DNA from: a virus
Direction: 5' to 3' (one strand)
DNA length: 59,631 bases
Virus record (IMG/VR): IMGVR_UViG_3300042991_000725
Coordinates: 1 to 59,631 of that record
The notes beneath the pieces are model-generated. The model was not told the origin of the DNA. It ran no database searches and was given only the letters and a program-made list of their open reading frames with translations. Position numbers and translations under genes: made by a program. Every line of letters begins with the position of its first letter. Position 1 is the stretch's first letter. Of this stretch, positions 18,701-27,556 are shown piece after piece.

Positions 18701-19102
18701 CAATATTCATATACTATCAAAGTCGCCGGTACTCCCGAACTTAGTCTGGGTGCCAAATTTGCGAATAATGCGCTCAATTCAAACATCACTGGCATGAGCG
18801 TCAGTGTCGGTGAAGATGGCTGGCGGACCACATACACTATTGAGAGCAGGAAGCGTCAACATAGCGCATTCAGTGATTCGACTGTAGAAAAAGCAAATGT
18901 TATTAGTGGTTTGTTGACAGACGCCGAACGTCAGGTCGCGCAGATGAAGACACTGAAAGAATTTAATCGTGTCAAGCAACGCATTCAGCAAAATGACGCA
19001 ATGAATCGAGTGCGTGAGGAAGATAAGAGGCAACAGTTTATTGATAAATTATTCAAGATCAAAAATGGGTTTACTGCCAAAAACATTCAAATAGAGGCTT
19101 AA
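15719..19102 (+). CDS. Large baseplate hub / tail-associated protein
   Basis: 1127 aa. The first 130 residues (SSINITLYDSDKAG; FEKPSAGSNVSLKWNGLTFYGMLTDYQ) fit the beta-barrel of hub proteins of the gp27/gpD/Tal type. A domain around 200-240 (SPSITLCDLFDDLSRRCGFDWYIDSS) repeats the 'LRDLLDDLARRTGxxWYID' theme seen in tail hub proteins. The C-terminus (about 1040-1127) is a basic coiled coil. No lysozyme or peptidase motif was spotted. It is expected at the tail tip, closing the tube until receptor binding. RBS GGTGGAG. Confidence 0.6.
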   Translation: MAVPTKYNLDSTGHLWGNSNVGAIDMSLGLNSTPSSINITLYDSDKAGEVFEKPSAGSNVSLKWNGLTFYGMLTDYQKSTGMGGMPYKVILNDARELMRHIVLVLEQNGNMFLKESIRTAVSEQLVKSYDPASEDYENELNSITEEFEELFPGISFDSYPLQLVYVGSKWWNKIKAKINNMTVYVNQTPLKFILSDEDWPSTLIYDYFEINSPSITLCDLFDDLSRRCGFDWYIDSSVDYVAGTAIPIRNIDRRQAPTQLTYTTSSGGIVVSPSPAVTGSIESFDEGETFINEGTGMVLFGGRQRNISKLILKGHLYDILTPGGVGGIYADSQVGVSALLALPGVKMVLEEENHKAVRALLAKFAVNLSYLTDTDADSYDNLKGFYLPSMAELQAALSSENTWVQYVISHSAAFQAAFPTAYFLYQKTGCATLTLAVALKRINRSIMPVTHSYKQHGIMNEDEKTLYPGYKYWILYFDKDLNQTTLYKAENNPGASSKIQYTDYTLPTDAVVIGSAAGYYPFKDLAKAEGRLLLTDAQVNLLEHRDMPFLSLICDEVRSLAEQYAETAFAIDPSESSVMGLGMETFFNGDFLGSTMYTKPASVTMRPAVQNKKLIRDSGWWRKNAVSSDYNMTGNTIEWLHFSEPTDSNTYSPDLNNRICQYFEDSSGMLPSLAVHKDVDLGAIEEVQSDVQYIHNINTERSVAYKAYEFDTIAVPNDVKAQFFDWDRNFMFIGEVGSNSVERNKRTVYWIGQKKSIGDIAESQYQIHSSMSESVIYSFDLNSESPEWVFVKDFEASVAKMTLSQINQLVKIQGKFSRPDKGALTEAQVTFYGDIYCRASVAAPFFILLVDKPVTPKSNVSNMKYADLFAIAAGLDAGDIANVLTKRGRIDDRVVMDAANIDKQRKLADTELMSVLAEMCKGVDKSLVPDYIYLPVELPTKYGPYVTTGLGTQPNGTVDYVADDSFVPDNYGSETALSIIMKEKADSVAFQDKIQYSYTIKVAGTPELSLGAKFANNALNSNITGMSVSVGEDGWRTTYTIESRKRQHSAFSDSTVEKANVISGLLTDAERQVAQMKTLKEFNRVKQRIQQNDAMNRVREEDKRQQFIDKLFKIKNGFTAKNIQIEA

Positions 19103-19103
19103 T

Positions 19104-19817
19104 ATGGGCGCAAATATATTTGATGAAACGATCCAATTAGAAGATAGCGCTTATACGAAACATGGCGGCGATACCATTATGGGTTCTGACATAGGAGATG
19201 AAGTCGCAAATGACGACTGTTATTTATCCACTTATCACATGTCTTTGTCTGATTTTTTTGTGCCATTCAAGGGAGAGGATATTGTAACAGCGTATGATGC
19301 AAGCACAAGCACTGAATATGAGACATATGCTGATATTACTCCGGTAGCTCCGGGCGATGTAACCGACCCCTCAGTCAAAGATTTATTGCCATTTGGAAGA
19401 CACGACCATAATAGTGATGGTCACATTACAGTCAAATCAACTACTTATGGATTATTAAATAATACAGGCGGGAAGGCTCCTCATGGCGACTTTGACATAA
19501 TGACCGTCAGGGGTATTGCCCTGCGCGTTCCATTAATGGTTGCCGGATGGGGCTGGACGAATAATGGGGCCAGTACATTCAGCACATACGATGAAAAATT
19601 ACCCGGTTCTGCCGGTTGGAAAATAGCACCATTAGACCTTAGATTTAATGAGGAAAGATGGGTGTGGGAGGCTGGAGGAGCAAATTCGCTAACAGATCAT
19701 TATCATCTCAAGGCGACTGATGGTGGAGCTGCCTATTCCGTCTTGTACCCTGCAGCCTCTGGAGAAGTTTCTGAGTCTGAGATTGTTCATATTATCCCTG
19801 CTGATTTGGTGGAATAA
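19104..19817 (+). CDS. Minor tail protein with His-rich loop
   Basis: 237 aa, one base after the hub gene. Contains a His/Asp cluster GRHDHNSDGHIT (about 97-108), a likely metal-binding or turn-rich trimer motif, and a conserved-looking block (GIALRVPLMVAGWGWTNNG then KIAPLDLRFNEERWVWEAGG) with many aromatics. Its stop overlaps the next start (TAATG), so it is coupled to the 1460-aa distal tail protein and may be its partner. Confidence 0.5.
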   Translation: MGANIFDETIQLEDSAYTKHGGDTIMGSDIGDEVANDDCYLSTYHMSLSDFFVPFKGEDIVTAYDASTSTEYETYADITPVAPGDVTDPSVKDLLPFGRHDHNSDGHITVKSTTYGLLNNTGGKAPHGDFDIMTVRGIALRVPLMVAGWGWTNNGASTFSTYDEKLPGSAGWKIAPLDLRFNEERWVWEAGGANSLTDHYHLKATDGGAAYSVLYPAASGEVSESEIVHIIPADLVE

Positions 19818-22800
19818 TGGCTATTAGCAAAGGCCCCACCGTAAAACCCCTCGATTTAATTCCGTCATTTTCATATTATCCAGATCGAATTTCGCCTTTC
19901 AGGAAACATAAGAAATATTTGTGGCACCCGATGTATGACGAAAAATCAGATATACTTATTGGTTACATTCCCTATTTGGCGGATTTTATCAATCATTTTA
20001 TATCTAATTATCCATCTATTTATAAACCATATACTGATTTGTATGGCGGCTATCCTTCTGGGTCTCATAAACATGTCCACGGTTTTGATTCTACTGGGAA
20101 ACTTTATGCTGCTGGCGAGTGCTATATCGGCAAATGCACATTTGACGGAGCGTCTTCTGCTTGGGTTACTAAGGTGGGTAGTAGTATAGGAACCATAGCA
20201 TTTGATGAAAGCGAATGGATCAAGGATGGAATCCCTTCTATCCCTAATTTTACGGCTACCGTCACATCTGTTGTTGGGGCTGCAATCGCTGTTACAATTG
20301 ATTCGACTGTGTATAACACTACACTGTCTGGCAGTTTTACTTACGGCACGTATTTCACAATTCCGATTAGCGCTTCTGCAATCGTCGGTAATTCGGCAAC
20401 TGTTACCATTAATCCAATAGCGTCTGCATTCCCTGGGGGGGGTAAGAAAATCCCAGCCTATAATGCGCTGAAAAACGATTTAACCAAATTTGCTCCGACA
20501 TATGTTAGTGGCCCGACTTCTTTTGTTTGTAGGCCTGGACACAATATAATCAAAGTGTCTGATATTGGACCCGTTTTTAAAAATTCGTTAAATGTCAATC
20601 GCAATTTTCCATGTACATATTTTTACGCATATACTTCCGGGGCGGTTTTTCTTGGCGAATTTGATGCAATAAAATCGCATGTTACTCATTATACAGGACT
20701 ATTGCAAGGAGCATTTGGGAATGAAGACACCTATCCTGTTGTAAGTTATTCAAAATATGGCGAACGAGATTGGTTAACATATTCCTTTGACGAGAAAAAG
20801 TTCAAAGATTTGTTGCAAAGTCAGTATGCAAAAAAATATATAGATATGAGTTTTGACGACGCCAAGAAATATTCTTCTTTTGGCGATACTCAAACAATGT
20901 CGATCCAATTCCCCAGATACGACGCCACTGGAAAATTGTTAAACAATCCAATTTTTGACGCTACCGGCAAGCAGATCGGTGGTGTTAGTCTTGTAAAAAA
21001 TCAACCATTGTATGATGCCGCATTGATTAGCCAGAGAGAATTTTTGTCGATTGTTGTTGACGACGAGATAAAACAATTAGACGTTTCGTTGTCTATAATT
21101 AAAGGCGAAGCGGTCTATAGTAATAATGGACAAAAATTGGCGATTGAGCCAGACCATTTGTTGTATAACCCCAGGACAACCAGCATTTGGGCAAATGATT
21201 CGAACTCTGTATTTAGGACAGAGGCGTTTTTGGGTATTAAGGATGGATATGTCCATTCTTTAAGTGGCTCTACGGCTACTGGACTACCGAGAGCTGTGTT
21301 ATCTAACAACAAAAAATTTGTCATGTCTTATTTAGGGGCCGTTTCTTATAAGTATGCCGATCCTAGTGTTTTCAATAAAATCTCAGATATTGTAGATTAT
21401 TTAGACACATGCATAACTGTTGTTGGTTGGGATCTAACATATGACGAGGTCGGTAGCATAGTTTACTGTATATTAAAACCTGACGGACTTTATTTTCCAT
21501 TGCCGTCCAACTTGGTTATAGACAAGCAATTTGGACACCCCAAAGTTACAATAAGCGCGTCTTCATCGTTCCCTCATATATTCTCTTATTCTTACTCAAC
21601 ATCCGGGACACCATACGAAACTGAATGGAAAGTTATAGGAGATATTTCTTATAGCAAGATAGAATTGACGGATGGAGAGACTGTTGCTAAAAATATCTTT
21701 TTATCTCAACAACTGACGAGTCCGGCATATTTTGTTGCTGTAATAACCGAGGGGCATTTGCTAGTTTATATAACTTCGCAGGTCAATCAAACAGAAAATT
21801 TTTTGGATGCATTTGGGGTGCCCAAAAAAATTGGAGTTTCGTCGCCTACCGCTACACATAATTTCTCTATAAAAATACCAGATACGCTTGCTGGATTTAA
21901 TACGATAAGAACGGCTAAGCTTAGAACCACGGCAGATCAATATAGTGGTAAATTAATGGGTTTCCCTAGTGTTGCTGTTTACGATGACAAACTAAGACTC
22001 TTTAATTTATCATACAATTTTAAGTCTGTCACTATTGATAGAAATTGTTACATAAGAATTGTCCCTATAATGTCAAACCTTTTTTCCGGGAATTTGCTAA
22101 ACCAAGCATCTGAAGAGAGCCGAAGTTTCAACAAATATTTTGTCAATCCGTATAAAATCTTAGATGCAAGGAAGCTGCTTGCTGCCGAATCTGCTTTGGA
22201 TTCTAACAATATTTTCTCTCTTGGTATAAAGAAAGGTTTTGATATAGACAGCCATACAAATTCGGTTATTTATAGAACACGCATAGAAGAAGAGGCAGAA
22301 GATGGGACCGTTTTTGATATTATTAATTATCAGCAACAAACAAAAAAAACGTACAATATAGATTCTGCGATATCTATTGTGTATGATCATATAGTATTGC
22401 TCGGCAATTATATTTATTTTTCGCCAACTTGGTCTTCTGGAATATTGACAGATGCTCAACCTTGGACCGTAGGTAATAGTTTGACCAATATTCTTACAAC
22501 TTCTTGGGACATAGACAACGGAAAGTTTTATGCATATATCTTACGTGGTAGCGCATTTCTACAATCTGGGGGAGAATATGTTAATTTCCAAATAACTGCT
22601 GTGTCTACTCAATATTTGAAATGCAACCCTCAAGGTGCTTATGATGTTTCTATTTTACAAGCCGGGGATAAAATTGCCATATTTAAAAAACAGCAAGTTT
22701 TACCAGAAGAAACAAATGCTGTTAAACTCCCATCTTATACCCGCTCCATAACAGAAGACGACACTTATTTTTATATATTATATCGACCAGCTATTGGTTT

Positions 22801-24199
22801 GAATCAGGCAAGAGTAAAGATTGTTACAAAATCAAAATTTATCAATGGCGACACTGATTATCTTTATGCTGATATAGATATTAGTAGTCATGCATCGGCG
22901 ACCGCATGGGCCTTATTTAACTCGTTTGTTTATGATGAGGCCAATGATTGTTTGTGGCTCGGCTTTGATAGTAATGCTACAGGTCATTACACATTATTAA
23001 AACTCGACAAGTCTACCCTGGCGATATTGGCTACTATAGTCAACCAAGATCTTGCTGGTCTATTAAAATTTCTCCCTATTTTTACAGATGATAGCGGTTA
23101 CGTGTATTTTATGAAGAAGAAGTATGATGCTTCTACTGGTAGCGATTCCGGGGTATACAACGATTACTTGGTATCCGAATCGGAATCATATTTGGTTGCC
23201 GGGGCAGGGGTGCCAGGACTAACTATCTCATATTTGTTGGGATATAGTGGGATAGATTATGACGAAACGACTGCCGAATATGAAGAAATAGCCGTTTCTG
23301 GAGGAATAGCAAGAGACGTTGTTGACAATCCCCCTCTTTATACCGAAGAATCTACTGATTATTTCCATTTTTATTTTACAACAAAAAATCCTTCTTCGGC
23401 TTTGTATAATTACTACAGGGTTCGTTGGGCGTTGCCTCAACAGTCGGTGTTTAATAGGAAGCCGCACATCGAGTTTGTAAAAGCGTTGCTTTCTGATGGC
23501 TCTTTGGGCAATTGGCCAGACTCATTGAACGATTATCCTTACTCTAACAGCGTTGTTTCTAATGTTGTTACTTTAAATAGTCAATATAACGGAAGTGCTG
23601 GCTATATCAGCCCATACATTGTTTGTGACTTGTCTTTTGTTGTAGACCCTATATCTAAAGTTTCTGCCATTTATAATGGGGAAACAACAAAGGATTATAT
23701 GACCGATTTTGATACAACTGGGAAATACGTATATGCACCATCTTATTACGGTAGTGTTGTTGGACCTCTAGGGCACAAGATGGTTTATGTGAGTACGGCG
23801 AATTTGGAGATAAACAATGCCGTAACCAAAGTGTATGGTCAAACACTCTATAGCAGTTCAGCTCATTCGTTCGCATACGGTAGCTCGCCTTTGGTTTGGT
23901 ACAATCTGGCTCCTACATCTTTTAATAGTGCTGCGCTGGTAGTTGATTGGGCACAAACACTCTCTACCGTTGACACTGTCAACAAAACAATAACGATAGT
24001 TCTGCACAAAGCCGTCACTACTTACGTCCCAGTTTCATATCATCCTTATTGGACCATCTCTGGTGTTGTAGATTCTTATATTAATTATGCTACAATACCG
24101 CTTGAGGAATCTGATATGGGGAATAATGCCTTATTATATCTTGTAGACTCTTATTTGAATTCGGTAATGCCTGCTGGCTACTGGTATGGTGGCATTTAA
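19817..24199 (+). CDS. Very large distal tail / receptor-binding region protein
   Basis: 1460 aa, predominantly beta with many Tyr, Ser, Asn and Asp and almost no long helices. N-terminal 110 residues include YPDRISPFRKHKKYLWHPMYD and GSHKHVHGFDSTGKLYAAG, a His motif resembling the loop in the preceding protein. Around 365-400 short DATGK turns repeat (YDATGKLLNN, FDATGKQIGG). The body from about 500 on contains strand-turn repeats suggestive of beta-propeller or beta-helix. The last gene of the virion block, it probably forms the tail tip or fibre contacting the host. No depolymerase motif identified. Confidence 0.55.
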   Translation: MAISKGPTVKPLDLIPSFSYYPDRISPFRKHKKYLWHPMYDEKSDILIGYIPYLADFINHFISNYPSIYKPYTDLYGGYPSGSHKHVHGFDSTGKLYAAGECYIGKCTFDGASSAWVTKVGSSIGTIAFDESEWIKDGIPSIPNFTATVTSVVGAAIAVTIDSTVYNTTLSGSFTYGTYFTIPISASAIVGNSATVTINPIASAFPGGGKKIPAYNALKNDLTKFAPTYVSGPTSFVCRPGHNIIKVSDIGPVFKNSLNVNRNFPCTYFYAYTSGAVFLGEFDAIKSHVTHYTGLLQGAFGNEDTYPVVSYSKYGERDWLTYSFDEKKFKDLLQSQYAKKYIDMSFDDAKKYSSFGDTQTMSIQFPRYDATGKLLNNPIFDATGKQIGGVSLVKNQPLYDAALISQREFLSIVVDDEIKQLDVSLSIIKGEAVYSNNGQKLAIEPDHLLYNPRTTSIWANDSNSVFRTEAFLGIKDGYVHSLSGSTATGLPRAVLSNNKKFVMSYLGAVSYKYADPSVFNKISDIVDYLDTCITVVGWDLTYDEVGSIVYCILKPDGLYFPLPSNLVIDKQFGHPKVTISASSSFPHIFSYSYSTSGTPYETEWKVIGDISYSKIELTDGETVAKNIFLSQQLTSPAYFVAVITEGHLLVYITSQVNQTENFLDAFGVPKKIGVSSPTATHNFSIKIPDTLAGFNTIRTAKLRTTADQYSGKLMGFPSVAVYDDKLRLFNLSYNFKSVTIDRNCYIRIVPIMSNLFSGNLLNQASEESRSFNKYFVNPYKILDARKLLAAESALDSNNIFSLGIKKGFDIDSHTNSVIYRTRIEEEAEDGTVFDIINYQQQTKKTYNIDSAISIVYDHIVLLGNYIYFSPTWSSGILTDAQPWTVGNSLTNILTTSWDIDNGKFYAYILRGSAFLQSGGEYVNFQITAVSTQYLKCNPQGAYDVSILQAGDKIAIFKKQQVLPEETNAVKLPSYTRSITEDDTYFYILYRPAIGLNQARVKIVTKSKFINGDTDYLYADIDISSHASATAWALFNSFVYDEANDCLWLGFDSNATGHYTLLKLDKSTLAILATIVNQDLAGLLKFLPIFTDDSGYVYFMKKKYDASTGSDSGVYNDYLVSESESYLVAGAGVPGLTISYLLGYSGIDYDETTAEYEEIAVSGGIARDVVDNPPLYTEESTDYFHFYFTTKNPSSALYNYYRVRWALPQQSVFNRKPHIEFVKALLSDGSLGNWPDSLNDYPYSNSVVSNVVTLNSQYNGSAGYISPYIVCDLSFVVDPISKVSAIYNGETTKDYMTDFDTTGKYVYAPSYYGSVVGPLGHKMVYVSTANLEINNAVTKVYGQTLYSSSAHSFAYGSSPLVWYNLAPTSFNSAALVVDWAQTLSTVDTVNKTITIVLHKAVTTYVPVSYHPYWTISGVVDSYINYATIPLEESDMGNNALLYLVDSYLNSVMPAGYWYGGI

Positions 24200-24233
24200 T
24201 TTCCATTTTTCAACAGTAAAATCCTTCAATTTA

Positions 24234-24243
24234 TATCTATATA
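24234..24243 (+). promoter_or_regulatory. AT-rich element TATCTATATA in the gap before the replication block
   Basis: The gap 24200-24289 separates virion and replication modules and holds no ORF. It contains TATCTATATA, also present at 44146-44155 upstream of the SSB gene, where it overlaps a TATAAT box. It could be a -10 region for a second promoter class. In an AT-rich genome the match may be chance. Confidence 0.25.
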
Positions 24244-24289
24244 CATAGAACTGGTTGATGCTATAGAATCATTTTTTATGAGAGTAGCC

Positions 24290-24496
24290 ATGAAAGACCC
24301 AATTTTTAAGTTCAAGAAGACAATGACTGGCGATGAAGAAACTATCACAATAAACATAACCCTATCTATATCAGCTATTTCGGTAGTTTTTGGCATGTCG
24401 CTTTTGGCCATTTTATTGACATCAATTTTTACTTCAAATTCTTGTCAGTCAACAACTAATGGGGCAATTATAGTTAAGCAGACAGAGGCGATGTAG
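24290..24496 (+). CDS. Small single-pass membrane protein
   Basis: 68 aa from ATG 24290 (GAGAG five bases upstream; an in-frame ATG at 24278 has no site). Short charged N-terminus, then hydrophobic residues about 27-49 (SISAISVVFGMSLLAILLTS), then a Ser/Thr/Asn tail. First gene after the virion block. Function unknown; a holin-like or phage membrane accessory role is possible. Confidence 0.5.
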   Translation: MKDPIFKFKKTMTGDEETITINITLSISAISVVFGMSLLAILLTSIFTSNSCQSTTNGAIIVKQTEAM

Positions 24497-24499
24497 CAT

Positions 24500-24958
24500 A
24501 TGTCGAAAATAGAGAGAAATAGACATCTGACTTATCTTGTTCTTGTGAATAGACGCGGCATTAGTGCACTTCCCAAGGACTTTCATAAGCTTCCGTTATT
24601 TAAGCGTCAATATAAGCAAATAATGACAGTAATAGGCGTAGTTACGCGTAGCCAGTACAAGGGCACTCCCTATCACGAAGAAGCGTTAAAACGGGCCATA
24701 ATCAACAATAAACTGTGTCTTTGGAAGGGGTTTAAGGAGATAGGGCTGTTTCATTGGATGGTGCAAAAGGAGCATGACCAAATAGACAAGGAGAATTTGC
24801 CAAAAGACTCTGGAGAAAAGATCAATATTGAACCAGTTAAGCCACAAGACATTAGAACGGAAATTGAAAAGTCAACAGCAAAAAAGCAAACTTTTAATCT
24901 ATTTGAGTGTGAACAAACTATATTAGGGGAACAAAATGCCAAAGCGCGGAAGACCTAA
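24500..24958 (+). CDS. Hypothetical basic protein upstream of recombinase
   Basis: 152 aa. Basic N-terminal two thirds with aromatic motifs (LPLFKRQYKQIMTVIGV; LCLWKGFKEIGLFHWMVQKEH); acidic and Lys-rich C-terminus. Overlaps the recombinase gene by 23 bases, so probably co-translated and functionally linked, perhaps a recombination mediator, but no motif supports this. Confidence 0.6.
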   Translation: MSKIERNRHLTYLVLVNRRGISALPKDFHKLPLFKRQYKQIMTVIGVVTRSQYKGTPYHEEALKRAIINNKLCLWKGFKEIGLFHWMVQKEHDQIDKENLPKDSGEKINIEPVKPQDIRTEIEKSTAKKQTFNLFECEQTILGEQNAKARKT

Positions 24959-26054
24959 AAAGATAGAGAAGAGCCCAGAAGTTGTAGAAACAAGTCCTGT
25001 AGAACAGACAGAAGTTGTTACTCCACAAAATGTTACGCCATGTTCCAAAGAAACAAAGAAGCAGACAGATGCTATAGAGTCGAAAATAAAGAATGATTTT
25101 GGCAATGTACTTGTCAGCTTCAGGGAGTATGCGGAACGGCCAGACTATATCATCAGAACAATTCCTGCCGCCGACATACTTCTGAATGGTGGGCTAAGAA
25201 CTGGTCGCCATATGCTTATTAGTGGTAAGCCGTCTGTTGGCAAGACTACACTCAGTCTGTATTTCGCCAAAAAAGCATACGAGCAATACGGTTGCCCTAT
25301 TTATTACTTTAAGGTTGAAGGCCGGTTAGATAAAGGTCTTGTTAAGTCAATTGGCATTACAGAGGATTATAAGTTCAGTATTATAGAAAGTACACAGGAT
25401 CGCATTTTATTTTCCAAAGATTATTTACAGATGCTTATTGATATGATGAAGGGGATTAGGTCTGGATTCTACATTTTCGATTCGCTGTCAATGCTACTCC
25501 CGCAAGACGAGTACGAAGGCGGAATGAGTGGCTCCACTATGATGCAACTTGGAAGAGATGCCGCCAAATTTTTCCGTACTGCTTGCAATCTAGTTTACCC
25601 GACAAATTCGACCATTATTTTTATTGTTCACGAAATGGCAATCAGATCGACTGGGATGCCGGGAGCACCTACTTCTGGCGAGGGTGGCGGCAATGCTGTT
25701 AAGTTTGAAAATGATTTGCATTTAAGTTGTTGGACTGGCGACAAGTATAAGGATAGCGAGACTGGGTACGTTTTCGGACATGATATTCATGCAAAAATAA
25801 AGAAAATTTCTTGGGCCTCTACCATGTGGAGTGAGTTTGTAGTGCCTATCCGTTACGGCAAAGGTATTGATGAAGAGCGGTCTATTCTTGATAGTGCACA
25901 GCAATTTGGCATCATCAATAGAAGCGGAGCCAGCTACAGCTATAATGGTGAAAAGCTTGGTCATGGATTGGAAAATACTATAAATGTTTTAAGAGAAAAT
26001 ACAAAAATACGCGACGGTATTAAAGAGAAAATTTCAGCAATGGCATTCGGATAA
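24936..26054 (+). CDS. RecA/UvsX-like recombinase
   Basis: 372 aa. RecA core: Walker A GKPSVGKT (97-104), catalytic Glu in KVEGR (E128), Walker B FYIFD (178-182). A flexible loop follows, GMPGAPTSGEGGGNAVKFEN, matching the L2 region and the GGxAxKF motif. ATP-dependent strand exchange on ssDNA would support recombination-dependent replication with SSB, DnaB and the Cas4-like nuclease downstream. The N-terminal 50 residues are an added tail opening with an AT-hook-like KRGRPKK, then acidic/Pro-rich. Strong coupling to both neighbours (overlap upstream, TAATG downstream). Confidence 0.9.
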   Translation: MPKRGRPKKIEKSPEVVETSPVEQTEVVTPQNVTPCSKETKKQTDAIESKIKNDFGNVLVSFREYAERPDYIIRTIPAADILLNGGLRTGRHMLISGKPSVGKTTLSLYFAKKAYEQYGCPIYYFKVEGRLDKGLVKSIGITEDYKFSIIESTQDRILFSKDYLQMLIDMMKGIRSGFYIFDSLSMLLPQDEYEGGMSGSTMMQLGRDAAKFFRTACNLVYPTNSTIIFIVHEMAIRSTGMPGAPTSGEGGGNAVKFENDLHLSCWTGDKYKDSETGYVFGHDIHAKIKKISWASTMWSEFVVPIRYGKGIDEERSILDSAQQFGIINRSGASYSYNGEKLGHGLENTINVLRENTKIRDGIKEKISAMAFG

Positions 26055-26254
26055 TGGTCAACGAAAACCCGTTTATATTCAATAGAAAGAAGTATGATAG
26101 TGTAATAGTTGGTGTGTGCAAGTATTGTAATAGGAGGACATATACAGCAACTGAAATTTGCAAACGCTGTTTTGTTGAGTTTGCGTTGGAAGGAAAATAT
26201 GCAGTGGACCACCGAGAGAGGCCAGCGAATAAATCTGAAACTGACCAAACATAG
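26054..26254 (+). CDS. Small zinc-ribbon protein
   Basis: 66 aa; start overlaps the recombinase stop (TAATG). CKYC (22-25) and CKRC (36-39) with 10 residues between form a compact zinc knuckle; the rest is basic and polar. The last 19 codons overlap the next gene. Probably a nucleic-acid binding accessory. Confidence 0.6.
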   Translation: MVNENPFIFNRKKYDSVIVGVCKYCNRRTYTATEICKRCFVEFALEGKYAVDHRERPANKSETDQT

Positions 26255-26609
26255 CATACATAGGAGCAATAGACAGGACAATATTCTTGCGAAACTTAAG
26301 AAACTTTTTCCGTATGATATATTTTATGAAGAAGTAAGAATTCCAGAGACTAGATTGTCTATAGATATATTGTCTCCTTCTTTGCGTGTGGCTGTTGAGG
26401 TGGATTCGGAACTCCATGAAAAGTACAACAAACATTACCACAAAGACTATCATTCTTTTTTGCGAGTGTATAAAAACGATACGCTTAAAAATAAATTATG
26501 CGCCATCAATGGGTTAAAATTAATTAGACTTGATAGGGACGAATATTCTAACGACCAGCTTGCTTCATTAATTTTAATAAAGGAACAGAAGCATGAGCAT
26601 ACAGTCTGA
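26199..26609 (+). CDS. DUF559/Vsr-like PD-(D/E)XK endonuclease
   Basis: 136 aa from ATG 26199 (GGAAGGA upstream). The core pattern is that of small restriction-like nucleases: KLFPYDIFYEEVRIPETR, RLSIDILSPSLRVAVEVDSELH (D, then E-x-D, with His), and then Lys-rich DTLKNKLCAINGLKLIRL ending in a typical 'gl.liRl' strand. Such proteins cut or repair DNA (Vsr mismatch nick, DUF559) or act as Holliday-junction-like nucleases. Lies between recombinase and uracil-DNA glycosylase, fitting DNA repair. Overlaps both neighbours. Confidence 0.55.
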   Translation: MQWTTERGQRINLKLTKHSIHRSNRQDNILAKLKKLFPYDIFYEEVRIPETRLSIDILSPSLRVAVEVDSELHEKYNKHYHKDYHSFLRVYKNDTLKNKLCAINGLKLIRLDRDEYSNDQLASLILIKEQKHEHTV

Positions 26610-27390
26610 CGAAATTGTTGCAAGATGGAGTGCATTTATAGAGCTTATTGATAATGTGAAGAATTGTAAGAGCAAGGATAAGTGCAAGTTGTGTGGGAAT
26701 ATGGTGTTCGGTACTGGTCCGTTAAATGCGGAGCTTGTTATTGTTGGAGAAGCAGCGGGGGAAACCGAAGAAATTCTTGGTATCCCGTTCGTTGGTCTTG
26801 CCGGTCTTATGTTGACAAAGATGTTGGCGGCGATAGGTATAGATAGAACGTCTGTTTATATCTGTAATACTGTCAAGGGGCGACCACCAGAGGACAGAAA
26901 GCCAACCTCCGAAGAACTATCTTCATGCAGACATTTCCTCATTGACCAAATAGCCATTGTCAGGCCGAAGGTTATTCTTTGTCTTGGAGAAACTGCGGCA
27001 CAAGCAATCTTGAGTTGTCAGGAAAAAGTGACAGCGTTGCGCGGAAAGGTTATTGACTGGAGCGAGAATGCTAAGACGAAAGTGATTGTCACATATCATC
27101 CTATTTATTTATGCAAGAAGCCGTCTGCCAAGGGCGAGGCAATGAAAGACTTACTCCTTCTCAAATCTGTTCTTGATCAATTGAACCAGGCCCCTGTTGT
27201 TAATGAAACTGTCGCTGTAGAGGCTGTTACCACTTGTGATACATGTGCAGGGAGAACTGTTAAAATTCGCGGATTGTACCCAAAAGATCCAGAGGTGGAA
27301 GTCTGTCCTACGTGTATGAGAGATCGCATTCATCGTACTGTTAGTATGTTGGTGCCGTTAAAGGTGCAAACGAAGGTCATTAATGTTTAA
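26593..27390 (+). CDS. Family-4-like uracil-DNA glycosylase with C-terminal zinc ribbon
   Basis: 265 aa. Family 4 motifs: GEAAGETEE (52-60; family consensus GEAPGxxED), PFVGLAGLML (65-74), CNTVKGRPPEDRKP (91-104) and TYHP (168-171) with the catalytic-region His. Fe-S cluster Cys candidates are CKLC (31, 34), C112 and C130. After about residue 210 a C2C2 ribbon (CDTC 215-218, CPTC 238-241) is added, which the family usually lacks. The family excises uracil and deaminated bases; a phage version next to recombination and replication genes may protect the genome or act in replication. An older family name links it to SPO1 polymerase N-termini. Confidence 0.8.
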   Translation: MSIQSDEIVARWSAFIELIDNVKNCKSKDKCKLCGNMVFGTGPLNAELVIVGEAAGETEEILGIPFVGLAGLMLTKMLAAIGIDRTSVYICNTVKGRPPEDRKPTSEELSSCRHFLIDQIAIVRPKVILCLGETAAQAILSCQEKVTALRGKVIDWSENAKTKVIVTYHPIYLCKKPSAKGEAMKDLLLLKSVLDQLNQAPVVNETVAVEAVTTCDTCAGRTVKIRGLYPKDPEVEVCPTCMRDRIHRTVSMLVPLKVQTKVINV

Positions 27391-27556
27391 AGACGATATT
27401 ATTCGTTTCCGTATTTGGAACAAGGATTCCAACTATATTAACTATAAAGATTTACGTTTTTCAATGGGAATTAATGATGAAATTATAAATTTTCGAAAAT
27501 GGGGGTTCAAGTTTAAGACAATTGAAAACGTGTATGAAGGAGCGAATAATGGCTGA
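27383..27556 (+). CDS. Small protein resembling the N-terminus of YopX-like proteins
   Basis: 57 aa; ATG 27383 lies inside the last codons of the glycosylase gene with GAAGG upstream, and the stop overlaps the next start by 8 bases. The opening (DDIIRFRIWNKDSNYINYKD) follows the 'ikFRaWdk..' pattern of phage YopX-type proteins, but the rest of that family is absent, so this may be a truncated relative. Confidence 0.55.
   Translation: MFKDDIIRFRIWNKDSNYINYKDLRFSMGINDEIINFRKWGFKFKTIENVYEGANNG

Noticed and set aside
26109-26198. Longer N-terminus for the endonuclease at 26199
   Set aside because: It overlaps the zinc-ribbon gene for 146 bases and lacks a ribosome site; ATG 26199 has GGAAGGA.
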